64,000 bases of DNA from Chlorobiaceae bacterium (GTDB lineage: Bacteria > Bacteroidota > Chlorobiia > Chlorobiales > Chlorobiaceae), in NCBI GenBank assembly GCA_013334225.1, contig JAAXXY010000016.1, forward strand, positions 1 through 64,000, given 5' to 3'. Of this stretch, positions 1 through 10,431 are shown piece after piece (position 1 is the stretch's first letter; the number at the start of each line of letters is the position of its first letter). Under the pieces are notes generated by a model. That model was given only the letters and a program-made list of their open reading frames with translations. It did no database searches and was not told where the DNA came from. The position numbers and the translations under genes were made by a program.

Positions 1-2
1 CG

Positions 3-1250
3 ACACTTGGTTTCGGCAGTGATCTGTCCGTTAATTCGAAGATCGTGGTGAATATGGATACCGGAGTGTATACTTATTATGCACCCAGGACAGTCGTCAT
101 TGACAGTTTTACCGATACCTTCTCTTACGTCATAAGGGATTACGACGGAGATACGTCTTCATCGATGAGTTCCATAACGGTAGATGCGCCTCTGATCGGC
201 ACTTCAGGAAACGATACGCTCGGCGGTACGTCGGGTGGTGATTATATCGCGGGGCTTGCCGGGAACGATATTCTCAATGGTGGGCCAGGAAACGATGTGC
301 TGGATGGAGGAGCAGGGAACGACAGTCTTTATGGGGGAGAAGGAAATGACAGCATTGGCTGGGATCCCAATGACAGCGTCGTCCAGGGAGGTACGGGGAT
401 CGACACCCTGCTTGTCCCGCAGGACGGCACGATCGATTTCAATCCCGGTATCACATCGCTCACAGGCATTGAAGTCATACAGCTTGGTGCCTGTGCCCGG
501 GTGCTCGATCTGGCACCTGATGATGTGGCGGCAATGACTTCCGGCGGCAACATGCTTCTTGTAGAGGGCGACCGGACAAACGGTCTGGAGCTGTCCGGCA
601 ACTGGTCGATGGCTTCTTCGGCTTCCAGCTTTAACGTCTACGTCAGCGGGCTGCAAACAGTGACGGTCGAGAATGATGTTTACCTGCTTAAGAGAGGTAC
701 CGCAGGCGCGGACAGCCTTCTGGGTATCGACGGCGGATCGCAGCATGACTGGCTTTTTGGTTACGGGGGTGATGATACCCTTTACGGCGGTGAGGGCAAA
801 GACCTTCTGGACGGCGGCAGCGGCAGCGACCTGCTTCGCGGCGGCAGCGGAAACGATATCCTTGTTTATGACAGCAGCGACAGTGCACCGGGAGCTGTTG
901 ACGGGGGAGAAGGTACGGACACGCTTCTTCTTACGGATGGCGCATCCATCGATTTCAATGCTCCGGGATATAATGCCGACAGGTTTACCGGTATCGAAAT
1001 CATCGATCTTGCAACCGATCCGGCAGCAAATGAAATCAGTAACCTTGACGCAAACGATGTCATGACTATCACAAGCGGGAGCGGTACACTCTATATCCTC
1101 AAGGGTATTGGCGATACGGTCTCGTTTGGAGATATGTCCCTTGCCGGCACGAATGAATCTCTGGGACTGAACGGCAGCACCTACAATATGGATCGTTATA
1201 CCGGAGGAGGTGCCACCGTTTTTGTTCAGCATACGGAAATCACGGCATGA
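3..1250 (+). CDS. RTX / hemolysin-type calcium-binding repeat protein, C-terminal part (5' end outside window)
   Basis: Frame is open to the left edge. Nonapeptide-like GGxGxDxLxGG repeats (GLAGNDILNGGPGNDVLDGGAGNDSLYGGEGND; GYGGDDTLYGGEGKDLLDGGSGSDLLRGGSGND). Confidence 0.85.
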   Translation, partial: TLGFGSDLSVNSKIVVNMDTGVYTYYAPRTVVIDSFTDTFSYVIRDYDGDTSSSMSSITVDAPLIGTSGNDTLGGTSGGDYIAGLAGNDILNGGPGNDVLDGGAGNDSLYGGEGNDSIGWDPNDSVVQGGTGIDTLLVPQDGTIDFNPGITSLTGIEVIQLGACARVLDLAPDDVAAMTSGGNMLLVEGDRTNGLELSGNWSMASSASSFNVYVSGLQTVTVENDVYLLKRGTAGADSLLGIDGGSQHDWLFGYGGDDTLYGGEGKDLLDGGSGSDLLRGGSGNDILVYDSSDSAPGAVDGGEGTDTLLLTDGASIDFNAPGYNADRFTGIEIIDLATDPAANEISNLDANDVMTITSGSGTLYILKGIGDTVSFGDMSLAGTNESLGLNGSTYNMDRYTGGGATVFVQHTEITA

Positions 1251-1259
1251 CGCTGTAAT

Positions 1260-2261
1260 TTACCTTACGCCCTGCTCGAACTCTTCTGCAACGATGACGT
1301 CTTCTTCGCTGCCAATATAGAGGGGAGTGCGCTGATGCAGCGACTCGGGCTGGATATCGAGAATACGGTTCCTGCCGTCAGTCGCTCTGCCGCCCGCCTG
1401 TTCGCAGATAAAGGCAAGCGGGTTGGCTTCATACATGAGTCTGAGTTTCCCCTGCTTGTGAGTTTTTGTCGGTGGATAGACGAAAACGCCCCCGGTCAGC
1501 AGGTTGCGGTGGAAATCGGCTACCAGAGAGCCGATGTACCTCGTGCTGTAGGGCCTGCCGGTAGCGGGGTCTTCATCTTTGATATACTCCAGATACCTTT
1601 TCGTTTCTTCGCTGAACTGCTGGAAGGAGCCTTCGTTGATCGAATAATATTTGCCCCGTTTCGGCGTCACGATGTTTTCATGGGAAAGCAGGAACTCGCC
1701 GATCGTCGGATCGAAGGTGAACCCGTGCACACCATGGCCGGTTGTGTAGACCATCACCACAGATGAACCGTAAATAACGTATCCGGCGGCTACCTGCTCG
1801 GAACCGTTCTGGAGGCAGTCGTCGAGGCTTGCCTTGCCGGGATCGCGGCCTTTCAGCCTGTAGATTGAAAAGATGGTACCGACGCTGACATTGACGTCGA
1901 TATTCGAAGAGCCGTCGAGGGGATCGAAGAGCAGCGCGTAATTTCCGGTTTCGTTCTGTGGCGGAATGATAATTCCTTCGTTTTCCTCAGAACCCATGAT
2001 GGCGAACCTTCCATGCTGGCCGATCGCTGAAATGATTTTTTCATTGGCGAAGAGATCGAGCTTTTTCACCTCCTCCCCCTGAACATTGGTGCTTCCGGCA
2101 AATCCGAGAATGTCGACAAGCCCGGCGCGGACAACTTCTCTTCTGACAAGTTTTGCCGCGAAAGCTACGTCGTTGAGAAGATCGATCACTTCTCCGGGAG
2201 CATCCGGGAAATATTTCTGCTGTTCGAGAAAATGGCGTTCGATCGTGATCAACTGGCTCAT
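1260..2261 (-). CDS. fbp: Fructose-1,6-bisphosphatase class I
   Basis: 333 aa; [23 protein letters not shown] and [23 protein letters not shown] motifs. Confidence 0.95.
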   Translation of the reverse strand: MSQLITIERHFLEQQKYFPDAPGEVIDLLNDVAFAAKLVRREVVRAGLVDILGFAGSTNVQGEEVKKLDLFANEKIISAIGQHGRFAIMGSEENEGIIIPPQNETGNYALLFDPLDGSSNIDVNVSVGTIFSIYRLKGRDPGKASLDDCLQNGSEQVAAGYVIYGSSVVMVYTTGHGVHGFTFDPTIGEFLLSHENIVTPKRGKYYSINEGSFQQFSEETKRYLEYIKDEDPATGRPYSTRYIGSLVADFHRNLLTGGVFVYPPTKTHKQGKLRLMYEANPLAFICEQAGGRATDGRNRILDIQPESLHQRTPLYIGSEEDVIVAEEFEQGVR

Positions 2262-2450
2262 ACGTTCAGTATCTGATGGTTAATAAGATGTTTCCCTGAA
2301 TGGATTTTCTATTGAAAACAAATGTATGCATATTCATTCCTTCTTTCAAATTCAGGAGCCAATGAACTTTCTCCATTGTGAGATTTTTGTAAAGAAACGC
2401 CGAAGTGTTATATACCGTAACATCTTTTATCAGCATACCTTCCTTTTTTC

Positions 2451-4163
2451 ATGAAACGATACCGCTGGACTCTGCTTGATCCTGATGTAGAGAGCGTCCT
2501 TGCACTTTCCGAGGCGATCAATGTCAGTCTGCCAGTTGCAAGGGCATTATACAATCGCGGTATCCGGACCTTTGACGAAGCCAGGGAATTTTTCCGCGCT
2601 TCGATCGCCGATGTTCTGTCACCTTTTCTTCTGGAGCATATGCACCGTGCGGTCGAGAGGATTGTCCTTGCGCTAGAGGGTCAGGAAAAGATCATGCTGT
2701 ATGGCGATTACGATGTTGACGGCACGACAGGCACCGCCATGCTTTATCTCTTTTTAAGGGAGCGCGGAGCCGATGTTTCCTATTATATCAATGACCGTTT
2801 TTCAGAAGGGTACGGTCTGTCGGATGAAGGAATCGATGCGGCTGTTGAACAGAAAAGGAGCCTGATCATCACCGTTGATTGCGGGATCAAGGAAAATGAA
2901 GCCATTCGCCGGTGCAGGGAACATGGCATAGACGTCATTGTCTGCGATCATCATGAAGCGGATGAGCTTCCCCCGGCATATGCGATATTGAACCCGAAGG
3001 TTCCGGGCTCAACCTATCCGTTCAGGGAGCTTTGCGGCTGCGGTGTGGCTTTCAAACTTATTCAGGCACTCGGGACCAGCCTGAAAATAGATCCTGAAAA
3101 CTGGAACAAATACCTCGATTATGTTGCAATAGCAACGGCTGCCGATATGGTTTCCCTTGAAAAGGAGAACCGGATGCTTGTGCGGGAAGGACTGCAGAGA
3201 ATGAGAACACGGCCGAGGAACAATTTGAAACAGCTGTTTTCAATCATGAAGGTTGCTCCTTCGGACATCGACATTTTTCATATCTCATTCGGTATAGCAC
3301 CCCGTATCAATGCCGCTGGAAGGATGCACTCGGCCAATCTTGCCGTCGACTGGCTGCTTTCCGAGACCGTTCCCGATTCACTCCGCCATGCCGGTGAACT
3401 TGACCGCATGAATGTCCTGCGAAGGGAAATCGATGCGGAAATCATGAAGCGGGCGGAAACGATGCTTGAAAGTCATTTCGCTTCATATTGCTGTTCGATC
3501 GTACTGTATGATGAATCATGGCATCTCGGAGTTCTTGGGATTGTAGCCTCGAAACTGCTCGATAAATATTACCTGCCAACGGTGATTCTCGGCAATATGA
3601 AAGGGTATATCAGGGGTTCAGTCCGCAGTGTGGAAGGTTTGAACATATACGATGCACTTCAGGAGTGCAGCGATTATCTCGAACATTTCGGCGGTCATCA
3701 CCAGGCTGCCGGTGTAACCCTGAGACCGGAAAATTTATCGGGGTTCCGGAAAAAATTCAACGAAGTATGCAGTAAGCTGCTTTCAATCGAAGAGCGGAGG
3801 AAAGAGCTTGTCATTGATTCCCGGCTTTCCCTCGATGAAATCACCGACAATTTTGTCAATGTCCTCGATCAGTTTGCCCCGTTTGGCTACGGCAACCGGG
3901 AACCTCTTTTCATTGCCGATGAACTGACCCTCTCCGTCCGTCCGAGGCTTCTTAAGCAGCGTCACGTGAAGTTTTCGCTCAAAGACAGGTATGGCCGGAA
4001 TTTCGAGGTGATTGGTTTTGATCGCCCTGATATCTACGAAGATCTGATCTCAGTACGTAACCCGGTTTTTTCCATGGCTTTCTCGGTGGGTAAAAGAGTC
4101 TGGAATAACAGGGAAGAATTTCAGGTAAAACTTAAAGATCTTCAGTTCTGCGCGGGTTCCTGA
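2451..4163 (+). CDS. recJ: Single-stranded-DNA-specific exonuclease RecJ
   Basis: 570 aa; DHH-family motifs YGDYDVDGTTGTA and VCDHHEADE, plus GGHHQAAG. Confidence 0.95.
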   Translation: MKRYRWTLLDPDVESVLALSEAINVSLPVARALYNRGIRTFDEAREFFRASIADVLSPFLLEHMHRAVERIVLALEGQEKIMLYGDYDVDGTTGTAMLYLFLRERGADVSYYINDRFSEGYGLSDEGIDAAVEQKRSLIITVDCGIKENEAIRRCREHGIDVIVCDHHEADELPPAYAILNPKVPGSTYPFRELCGCGVAFKLIQALGTSLKIDPENWNKYLDYVAIATAADMVSLEKENRMLVREGLQRMRTRPRNNLKQLFSIMKVAPSDIDIFHISFGIAPRINAAGRMHSANLAVDWLLSETVPDSLRHAGELDRMNVLRREIDAEIMKRAETMLESHFASYCCSIVLYDESWHLGVLGIVASKLLDKYYLPTVILGNMKGYIRGSVRSVEGLNIYDALQECSDYLEHFGGHHQAAGVTLRPENLSGFRKKFNEVCSKLLSIEERRKELVIDSRLSLDEITDNFVNVLDQFAPFGYGNREPLFIADELTLSVRPRLLKQRHVKFSLKDRYGRNFEVIGFDRPDIYEDLISVRNPVFSMAFSVGKRVWNNREEFQVKLKDLQFCAGS

Positions 4164-5065
4164 TCCGGTTCGGCCGGTTCGTTTATCTTTTTTTCATGAC
4201 GGATTTTCATAAGAATTCCGGGAAGCGATGAAACAACGGAGATTGCGAAAAAAATCAGGGACAGGGCCACGCCTGTTCCTGTTTCAAGGTGGATGGAATC
4301 GAGCAGGTAATAGAACGTTACCTCTCTTGTACCGGCTCCTCCGATTGAAATCGGAATGACGGTTGCAACCGTCGAGATCAGAAAGATGGCAAGGTAATCG
4401 AGGATATTGCTGTTGTGCGAAAAAGCGATGAGTATGAAGAATGCCGATATGACCTGAGTTGCCTGAACAAGGAGCGATTCAACTGTTGCTGTTGCGAACC
4501 CACTGATGAACTCCGGGTAAAACAGCTTGTTGAGAAGCAGGGCGAGAGGATAGATCATAAAGATCAATCCCCATGCAAAAGGAACAAGCCCGGGATATTT
4601 CAGGGCGAAGCTGCTTGGCAGCAGAAGGATTATCGAAAGGAAGACAAGTGCAATGATTCCGCAGACCCTGTCCCAGAATACAGCATTGAAGACATTGATC
4701 AATTTCAGACCGTGGTTTTTCTGCAGGATATAGATTTTGTATCCGTCGCCACCGATACCTCCCGGAAGGAACAAATTATAGAACATGCAGAGATAGTAGA
4801 GCTTGAGATTGTATATGAATGAAAGCTCTATGCCTATTGCCCTGAAAAAGCGGTTGAGGCGTATTGCATTGATGAACTTCGAGATATTGAAAAAAACAAT
4901 GGCGAGCAGCAGGTACCAGAGATTTGCACTTCTGATGATGCCGGAAAGCCTGGCAATGTCGGTTTTTTTCAGGACCAGGTAAAGAGCCAGTATTGAGAAC
5001 AGTAACTGGAGTAATGACTTAAGGAGCTTCAGCCGGGTTTTACGGCCTGTATTACGGTTTGCCAA
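4142..5065 (-). CDS. Lysylphosphatidylglycerol synthase TM region / flippase-like integral membrane protein
   Basis: Multiple TM segments; LFLPGGIGGDGYKIY and SIGGAGTREV motifs typical of the family. Confidence 0.8.
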   Translation of the reverse strand: MANRNTGRKTRLKLLKSLLQLLFSILALYLVLKKTDIARLSGIIRSANLWYLLLAIVFFNISKFINAIRLNRFFRAIGIELSFIYNLKLYYLCMFYNLFLPGGIGGDGYKIYILQKNHGLKLINVFNAVFWDRVCGIIALVFLSIILLLPSSFALKYPGLVPFAWGLIFMIYPLALLLNKLFYPEFISGFATATVESLLVQATQVISAFFILIAFSHNSNILDYLAIFLISTVATVIPISIGGAGTREVTFYYLLDSIHLETGTGVALSLIFFAISVVSSLPGILMKIRHEKKINEPAEPDQEPAQN

Positions 5066-5159
5066 TGATCTTTTTAATAGTATTAGGTTTCTTGTTCTGC
5101 GGTTCGGAGTAAGTCCTCATGATGAAACAAGCCGCAGGATTCCGCCCTGTAATGCAGTT

Positions 5160-5786
5160 TCATATGCAGGATTGTCCGATTGTATCAAATTTCCGATTGA
5201 AATAATAATTATAGAGCACGGACGTTGAAGCTATTCCAAGGAGTGAACCTGCCAAGACGTCACTGATATAGTGTGCCGTGATCGCTATCCGGCTGAAAGC
5301 TATCAATATCGCCAGTATGAAGAACAGTGAACTGAAACGGGGATAAAGGATCGATAACACCGAAGCGGCACTGAAAGCCGTAGCTGAATGTCCGGAAGGG
5401 AAGGATGTCCAGTCATGCTCCCAGTGAAATGAGCAGAACCCATAGATCCTTTCGCCAAGGTACAGTGTCGGCCTCGCTCTGCCGAGCAGATATTTAAGAA
5501 GGTCTGCGGCAAGTCCGGATATTGCTACGGATGAAAAGACGAACAGTCCGGACTGAGCAAGGCGGTAATTGCTTTTTCGGTAAACCAGAAACAGCATGAA
5601 CCCTGGAACAAGGTACCATTCTGATTGGCCAAAACGGGTTATGCTGCCGAAGAAGACAATCAGGGAAGTATCCTGCTGACTATGCAGCCATGAAGCCGCC
5701 TGTATATCGGCGAAAAAATACGATATGAAGCAGAGCGAGAGGATTGCTGACGAAACAGCCCCCCAGTGAAACGTTTTATCCATCAT
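5160..5786 (-). CDS. PAP2 family phosphatase
   Basis: KYLLGRARP ... SFPSGHSATAF ... SRIAITAHYISDVLAG phosphatase signature. Confidence 0.9.
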   Translation of the reverse strand: MMDKTFHWGAVSSAILSLCFISYFFADIQAASWLHSQQDTSLIVFFGSITRFGQSEWYLVPGFMLFLVYRKSNYRLAQSGLFVFSSVAISGLAADLLKYLLGRARPTLYLGERIYGFCSFHWEHDWTSFPSGHSATAFSAASVLSILYPRFSSLFFILAILIAFSRIAITAHYISDVLAGSLLGIASTSVLYNYYFNRKFDTIGQSCI

Positions 5787-5905
5787 ATGCGATATGAAAT
5801 CTGAAACGGAATTGCCGATTGATCATGAAGATACATTAAATTTAAAAGTGGCATATAGCTCGTAAAACCATAAGATTTCCTTAAGAAACAAAAAAGATAA
5901 TTATA

Positions 5906-6772
5906 GTGACAGAATCAAAGTCTTCCGATTTCATCCTCCTCCTCTCAAGTGCCGACCGTCCAGGTCTTGTTTCGCTCATATCCCGGTTTATCTATGAACG
6001 CGGTGGCAACATCCTTGATCTTAACGAACATGTCGATCCTGTAGAAAAGAATTTCTTTATAAGAGTTTCGTGGAACATTCCGGATCCGGGTGTTTCTCAT
6101 GAAGAGCTTGAGAATGCTTTCCGGCCTCATGCCGATGAAATTGGTGCTTCCTGGAAAATCCACCAGTCCGACAGAAAAACCAGAACGGCAATTTTTGTTT
6201 CACGATACGATCACTGCCTCCATGAGATACTCTGGCGCAACAGCATTGGTGAATTTGCGGTCGATGTGGCATTGATCGTTTCCAATCATGCCGATCTCCA
6301 GCCGCTTGCCGAACGCTACGGCATACCATTCCATCTTTTTCCGGTCAAAAGTACAAACAAACATGAAACCGAGGAAAAGGAACTCGAGCTTCTCGAAAGA
6401 AACGGCATTGAAACCATTGTTCTTGCCCGTTACATGCAGATACTCTCCTCCGGATTTGTCGAGAGGTACCCGTCAAGAGTTATCAATATCCACCATTCTT
6501 TCCTGCCGGCTTTCATCGGTGGCAATCCATACAGGCAGGCTTACGAACGAGGTGTGAAAATCATTGGAGCAACGAGCCATTACGTTACCGAAGAGCTCGA
6601 CCAGGGCCCGATCATCGAACAGGATATCATCAGGGTGACCCATAAGGATACTCTTGAGGATCTCATAAGGAAAGGGCGCGATCTCGAACGGTTTGTTCTT
6701 GCCAAAGCATTGCGCCTCCATGCTTCCCACCGTATTCTTGTCAATGGAAAAAAGACAGTCGTATTTGACTGA
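5906..6772 (+). CDS. purU: Formyltetrahydrofolate deformylase
   Basis: N-terminal ACT domain plus formyltransferase core (INIHHSFLPAFIGGNPYRQAYERGVKIIGATSHYVTEELDQGPII). Confidence 0.95.
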   Translation: MTESKSSDFILLLSSADRPGLVSLISRFIYERGGNILDLNEHVDPVEKNFFIRVSWNIPDPGVSHEELENAFRPHADEIGASWKIHQSDRKTRTAIFVSRYDHCLHEILWRNSIGEFAVDVALIVSNHADLQPLAERYGIPFHLFPVKSTNKHETEEKELELLERNGIETIVLARYMQILSSGFVERYPSRVINIHHSFLPAFIGGNPYRQAYERGVKIIGATSHYVTEELDQGPIIEQDIIRVTHKDTLEDLIRKGRDLERFVLAKALRLHASHRILVNGKKTVVFD

Positions 6773-6957
6773 ACCCGGAGCTCCCATTCGGCGAGACTAT
6801 TGTGAATTTGCAGGTGAAGAGGACCTGGCATTGATTCTTCCTGACATTGGAGGTTTACGGCAATAAAAAAGTCGGCAGATGTGAATATTTTGCCGGATTT
6901 ATTTGTTGCATCATTGACGATGGGAAACTATATCAATCACTTATACATGTACAGGTT

Positions 6958-7479
6958 ATGAAAAAACTGCTTGTGCTTTTATTTGTCTTACTTGCCGGAT
7001 GTACCGGTGTGCCTGAAGGCCTTACCGTAGTGGAAGATTTCTCACTCGAAAGGTATCTCGGAAGCTGGTACGAGATAGCCCGTCTCGACAACCGTTTCGA
7101 AAAGGAGCTCGAACCGGTCGTTGCGACTTATTCGCTGGCCCCTGACGGAAGCGTCAAGGTGGTGAACAGGGGTTTTGACACGAAAAAACAGGAGTGGAAA
7201 ACAATCGAAGGGCGTGGTCTTTTTCTTGACGACAAGGAAACTGCAAAAGGTGCATTGAAAGTGTCATTTTTCGGGCCTTTTTATGCGAGTTACAATGTCG
7301 TTGCCCTCGATAAAACCGGTTATAACTGGGCGCTGGTATGCGGCCGTGATAAATCCTATTTCTGGATCTTATCGAAGAACCCCGACATGGACCCCGCACT
7401 TCTGAAGGAACTGGTGGCAAAAGCTGCGGCTTTAGGATTCGATACCGCGAAACTTCGTTATGTTTCGACGCATCGTTAA
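6958..7479 (+). CDS. Lipocalin family lipoprotein (Blc-like)
   Basis: Lipobox signal (MKKLLVLLFVLLAGCTG) and lipocalin motifs YLGSWYEIARLDNRFE and NWALVCGRDKSYFWILSK. The internal ATG at 6958 is preferred to the ORF start at 6847. Confidence 0.88.
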   Translation: MKKLLVLLFVLLAGCTGVPEGLTVVEDFSLERYLGSWYEIARLDNRFEKELEPVVATYSLAPDGSVKVVNRGFDTKKQEWKTIEGRGLFLDDKETAKGALKVSFFGPFYASYNVVALDKTGYNWALVCGRDKSYFWILSKNPDMDPALLKELVAKAAALGFDTAKLRYVSTHR

Positions 7480-7712
7480 AGAAAAAGAAAACTGGTATCT
7501 TAAAAGGTATTCATCTTTTTCAGACGTTTATTTCTCTCTTTCACAATCGTAAACGGTTTGATATTTTGTTTTTATGTTTCGATGCCAGAAATAGTTGTCG
7601 GCAGCATCGTACCGGAACTCATCATTTCGGGAACCGTCGTCACCGGGCGTTTTCCTTTTTTCCATATTTAAGTCTGTCGATTGTATAACTTTTTTAAAAC
7701 GGGAGGATTGTT

Positions 7713-7958
7713 ATGTTCGGTTTGGGTGGACAGGAGCTGCTGCTTATACTTTTTGTGATCTTGCTGTTTTTCGGCCCGTCGAAACTTCCGGAACTTGCCA
7801 GAGGCCTCGGCAAAGGGATGAGGGAATTTAAAAAAGCCCAGTCCGATCTTGAAAACGAATTCCATAAGGCGGTGGAAAGTGCGGATCCGAAGGAAAAACC
7901 TGCAGAGCCGCTTACCGCAAAACGTGAAGATGCACCGGAGATCCAGACAAAGTCCTGA
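7713..7958 (+). CDS. tatA: Sec-independent (twin-arginine) translocase protein TatA/E
   Basis: [42 protein letters not shown]. Confidence 0.93.
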   Translation: MFGLGGQELLLILFVILLFFGPSKLPELARGLGKGMREFKKAQSDLENEFHKAVESADPKEKPAEPLTAKREDAPEIQTKS

Positions 7959-8047
7959 CCTGAACGGTGAACCATGAAGTTTTGATGTGCGGATTTTTCA
8001 TTTTTTACCTGTAGTTTTGCACGATCAGGTAACAAATCGACATTTAT

Positions 8048-8833
8048 ATGGAAAAAACCGTTGTCATTACCGGAAGCAGCAGGGGAATAGGGTTCGGTCT
8101 TGCAAAGCGATTCATCGAGCGGCAGTGCAATGTCGTGCTGAACGGAAGCACTTCGGAAAGCACCCGTAAAGCCATTGATCAGATCGCAGGTATCCGGGGG
8201 CGGTTTGCCGGTGTTTCCGCTGACATAAGTACCAGAGAGGGAATCACATTTCTCTATGAAGAAGCATACAGGCTTTTCGGCAGGGTCGACATCTGGGTCA
8301 ACAATGCGGGTATCAGCCATGACAAGCGCAATGCATGGGAGCTGGATCCTGGTGAAATCGACCGCGTGATCGATACCAACATACGCGGTGCGATCTACGG
8401 TACCATCATTCCTTTCCGGGAGATGCAGAAACAGGGGAGCGGCAGGATTTTCAACATGGAAGGGCTCGGAAGTGACGGATTCATGCTGGATGGCCTTACG
8501 GTTTACGGGACATCGAAAAGCGCGCTTACCTATTTTACCCGTTCGTTCGCCCATGAAATCCGTAACAGCCGTGTTCAGATGGGGACGATAAGCCCGGGCA
8601 TGGTGGTGACAGACATGCTTCTCAAAACCGTGAACGACGGGACGCCTGACAGCATCAAAAACAGGAAGTTTTTCAACATCGTGGCTGATGATGTGGAGAC
8701 GGTATCGGCTTTCCTTTGTGAGAAGATGCTTTCTTCGGCTGAACAATCACCGAGGATACGCTGGCTCACGAAATCGAAAATGATAAGCAGGTTCCTTCTT
8801 TCCCCCTTCAGAAAGAGGGACTTTTTTTCCTGA
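8048..8833 (+). CDS. SDR-family oxidoreductase resembling chlorophyll(ide) b reductase (NYC1/NOL-like)
   Basis: TGSSRGIG, NNAG and YGTSK motifs; C-terminal ISPGMVVTDMLL...NRKFFNIVADDVETV...RFLLSPFRKRDFF resembles remembered NOL/NYC1 sequence. Confidence 0.8.
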   Translation: MEKTVVITGSSRGIGFGLAKRFIERQCNVVLNGSTSESTRKAIDQIAGIRGRFAGVSADISTREGITFLYEEAYRLFGRVDIWVNNAGISHDKRNAWELDPGEIDRVIDTNIRGAIYGTIIPFREMQKQGSGRIFNMEGLGSDGFMLDGLTVYGTSKSALTYFTRSFAHEIRNSRVQMGTISPGMVVTDMLLKTVNDGTPDSIKNRKFFNIVADDVETVSAFLCEKMLSSAEQSPRIRWLTKSKMISRFLLSPFRKRDFFS

Positions 8834-8847
8834 GGGCTTCCTTCTGC

Positions 8848-10056
8848 TCACAGGGGAAGGCCGTATTCCGAGAGAATCACAGGCACATGACGCGGCACGA
8901 TTTTTTCCAGCAGATCCGGAAAGCGGTATTTTACGTAATAATAATGCCTGATGAGGTGGAAGTCCACGGAATAGTGGGCGAACCCTATTCCTTTTGGGCC
9001 GTTCCTGCGGAGCATCGAGGCCATGAATTGCCCCAGCCAGAGCGGGATTTTCCTTTTTTTCGAATATTCCCTGTCTATCTCGCGCATGTTTTCCATAATG
9101 CTTTTCGATGCATTAAGCACGAATTTTCGGCATTCCCAGCTTCCAGTTTCAGGACACCGGGCCAGTTCCTCCGATACAAGATCGAGAAGTTTTTTTCCTG
9201 TCGGAGTTCTGACAAGCACCCACTGCATTTTTTCATCCTCTATCAGTTCCGCCCCTATATACCCTACGGTGATGTCGGCAAGGCTGTTGAGATAGTCGAA
9301 ACAGCTCATGCAGGATTCAGGGAAAATACCGGGGTCTGCAAGTTCTTCCGGAAGGCTGAAGAAAGGAATTTTCTCAAGAGACCCGTCCGCATGACCGATA
9401 TGGATCCTGAAATCCTGCATGAACTCCATGAAACGAGCCGTTTCCGGTGATTTCGACATCCTTTCGAGTATCCACTTCCATTTTGATCGGGCGACATTGT
9501 CGACGCATGGAATACCGATAGTGAGTATATCCATATCGTTGAGGTAATCGAAACGTTCCTGGAAATCCCTCAGGGCGTGCATATGACAGGCTGCCCCGAT
9601 CACCAGTATTCTTTTCATGCCACGCTTCCAGGCAGTTTCAAGCGATCGCAGAACGGGAGAGAGTACAGGTTTGTTGCCTCTTGTTCTGTAAATTTCATTT
9701 CTATTGTCGGCCAGCACAGGTATCGAAAAGAAATGATCGTCAGGGGACCGCATGAGCGTCACCACTCCTTCGACAATGTTTTCCTCGAAAGCGCGGACAG
9801 CCATTCTGGTTATTATGCCGCTCCATTGTGAGCCTTCAAGGGGTTTTTTCAACTGTGCGATAAACCGTTCCGATGTTATACCAAAACGCATTTCAACCTG
9901 ATCCTGAAGGTTGCGCTCCCTTCCGAACAGTTTTTTTTCCCGTTCACCAAGCCAGCCGTTTATGAAAACGCAAGATTTGATATTCTGTTCCGATGGCCAT
10001 TCCTGCATCGAGCACAGACCGCATGAACTGCAGATTTTTTTTTCGGATGGATACAT
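8848..10056 (-). CDS. FrhB/BciB/HCAR-family flavin-FeS reductase (candidate 8-vinyl reductase BciB or 7-hydroxymethyl chlorophyll reductase-like)
   Basis: N-terminal [65 protein letters not shown]; characteristic of the F420-hydrogenase beta-subunit family branch containing BciB. Confidence 0.75.
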   Translation of the reverse strand: MYPSEKKICSSCGLCSMQEWPSEQNIKSCVFINGWLGEREKKLFGRERNLQDQVEMRFGITSERFIAQLKKPLEGSQWSGIITRMAVRAFEENIVEGVVTLMRSPDDHFFSIPVLADNRNEIYRTRGNKPVLSPVLRSLETAWKRGMKRILVIGAACHMHALRDFQERFDYLNDMDILTIGIPCVDNVARSKWKWILERMSKSPETARFMEFMQDFRIHIGHADGSLEKIPFFSLPEELADPGIFPESCMSCFDYLNSLADITVGYIGAELIEDEKMQWVLVRTPTGKKLLDLVSEELARCPETGSWECRKFVLNASKSIMENMREIDREYSKKRKIPLWLGQFMASMLRRNGPKGIGFAHYSVDFHLIRHYYYVKYRFPDLLEKIVPRHVPVILSEYGLPL

Positions 10057-10431
10057 ATGCGATAATGTACCTTGATAAACAACGTGTAAGGGTTGATTGA
10101 CAAAAAACCACGATGTTCAACCAATTGTAAGTTTTTTAATCTCTATGGGTAAATTCCCCGAAGCTTTGCTTCGTGAATTAATAGATCTTCTTTTAATTAA
10201 TACCCCGTAGCTCTGATGCGGGGATGCTTTATTTCTGATATTTAAATATGCAGTTAAACCTTATATTTTAATAACTCAAGTTTTTCACGGTACTGCATGA
10301 TTCATGTTTTATTGGATTTACCGTGTTCAGGTTTGATCATTTGTCCATTTTTTTCAATGCATTGTTACAAATTTCATTTTGCAACAATGGAATGTTAACA
10401 AGATCAGGGAAAAATAAGGAAAATATCAGTC

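Noticed and set aside
204-1232. 342-aa minus-strand ORF
   Set aside because: Antisense to the RTX repeat gene; composition reflects the complementary strand of the repeats and no family motifs are seen.
7694-8746. 350-aa minus-strand ORF
   Set aside because: Antisense across tatA and the SDR gene, both of which have clear family motifs.
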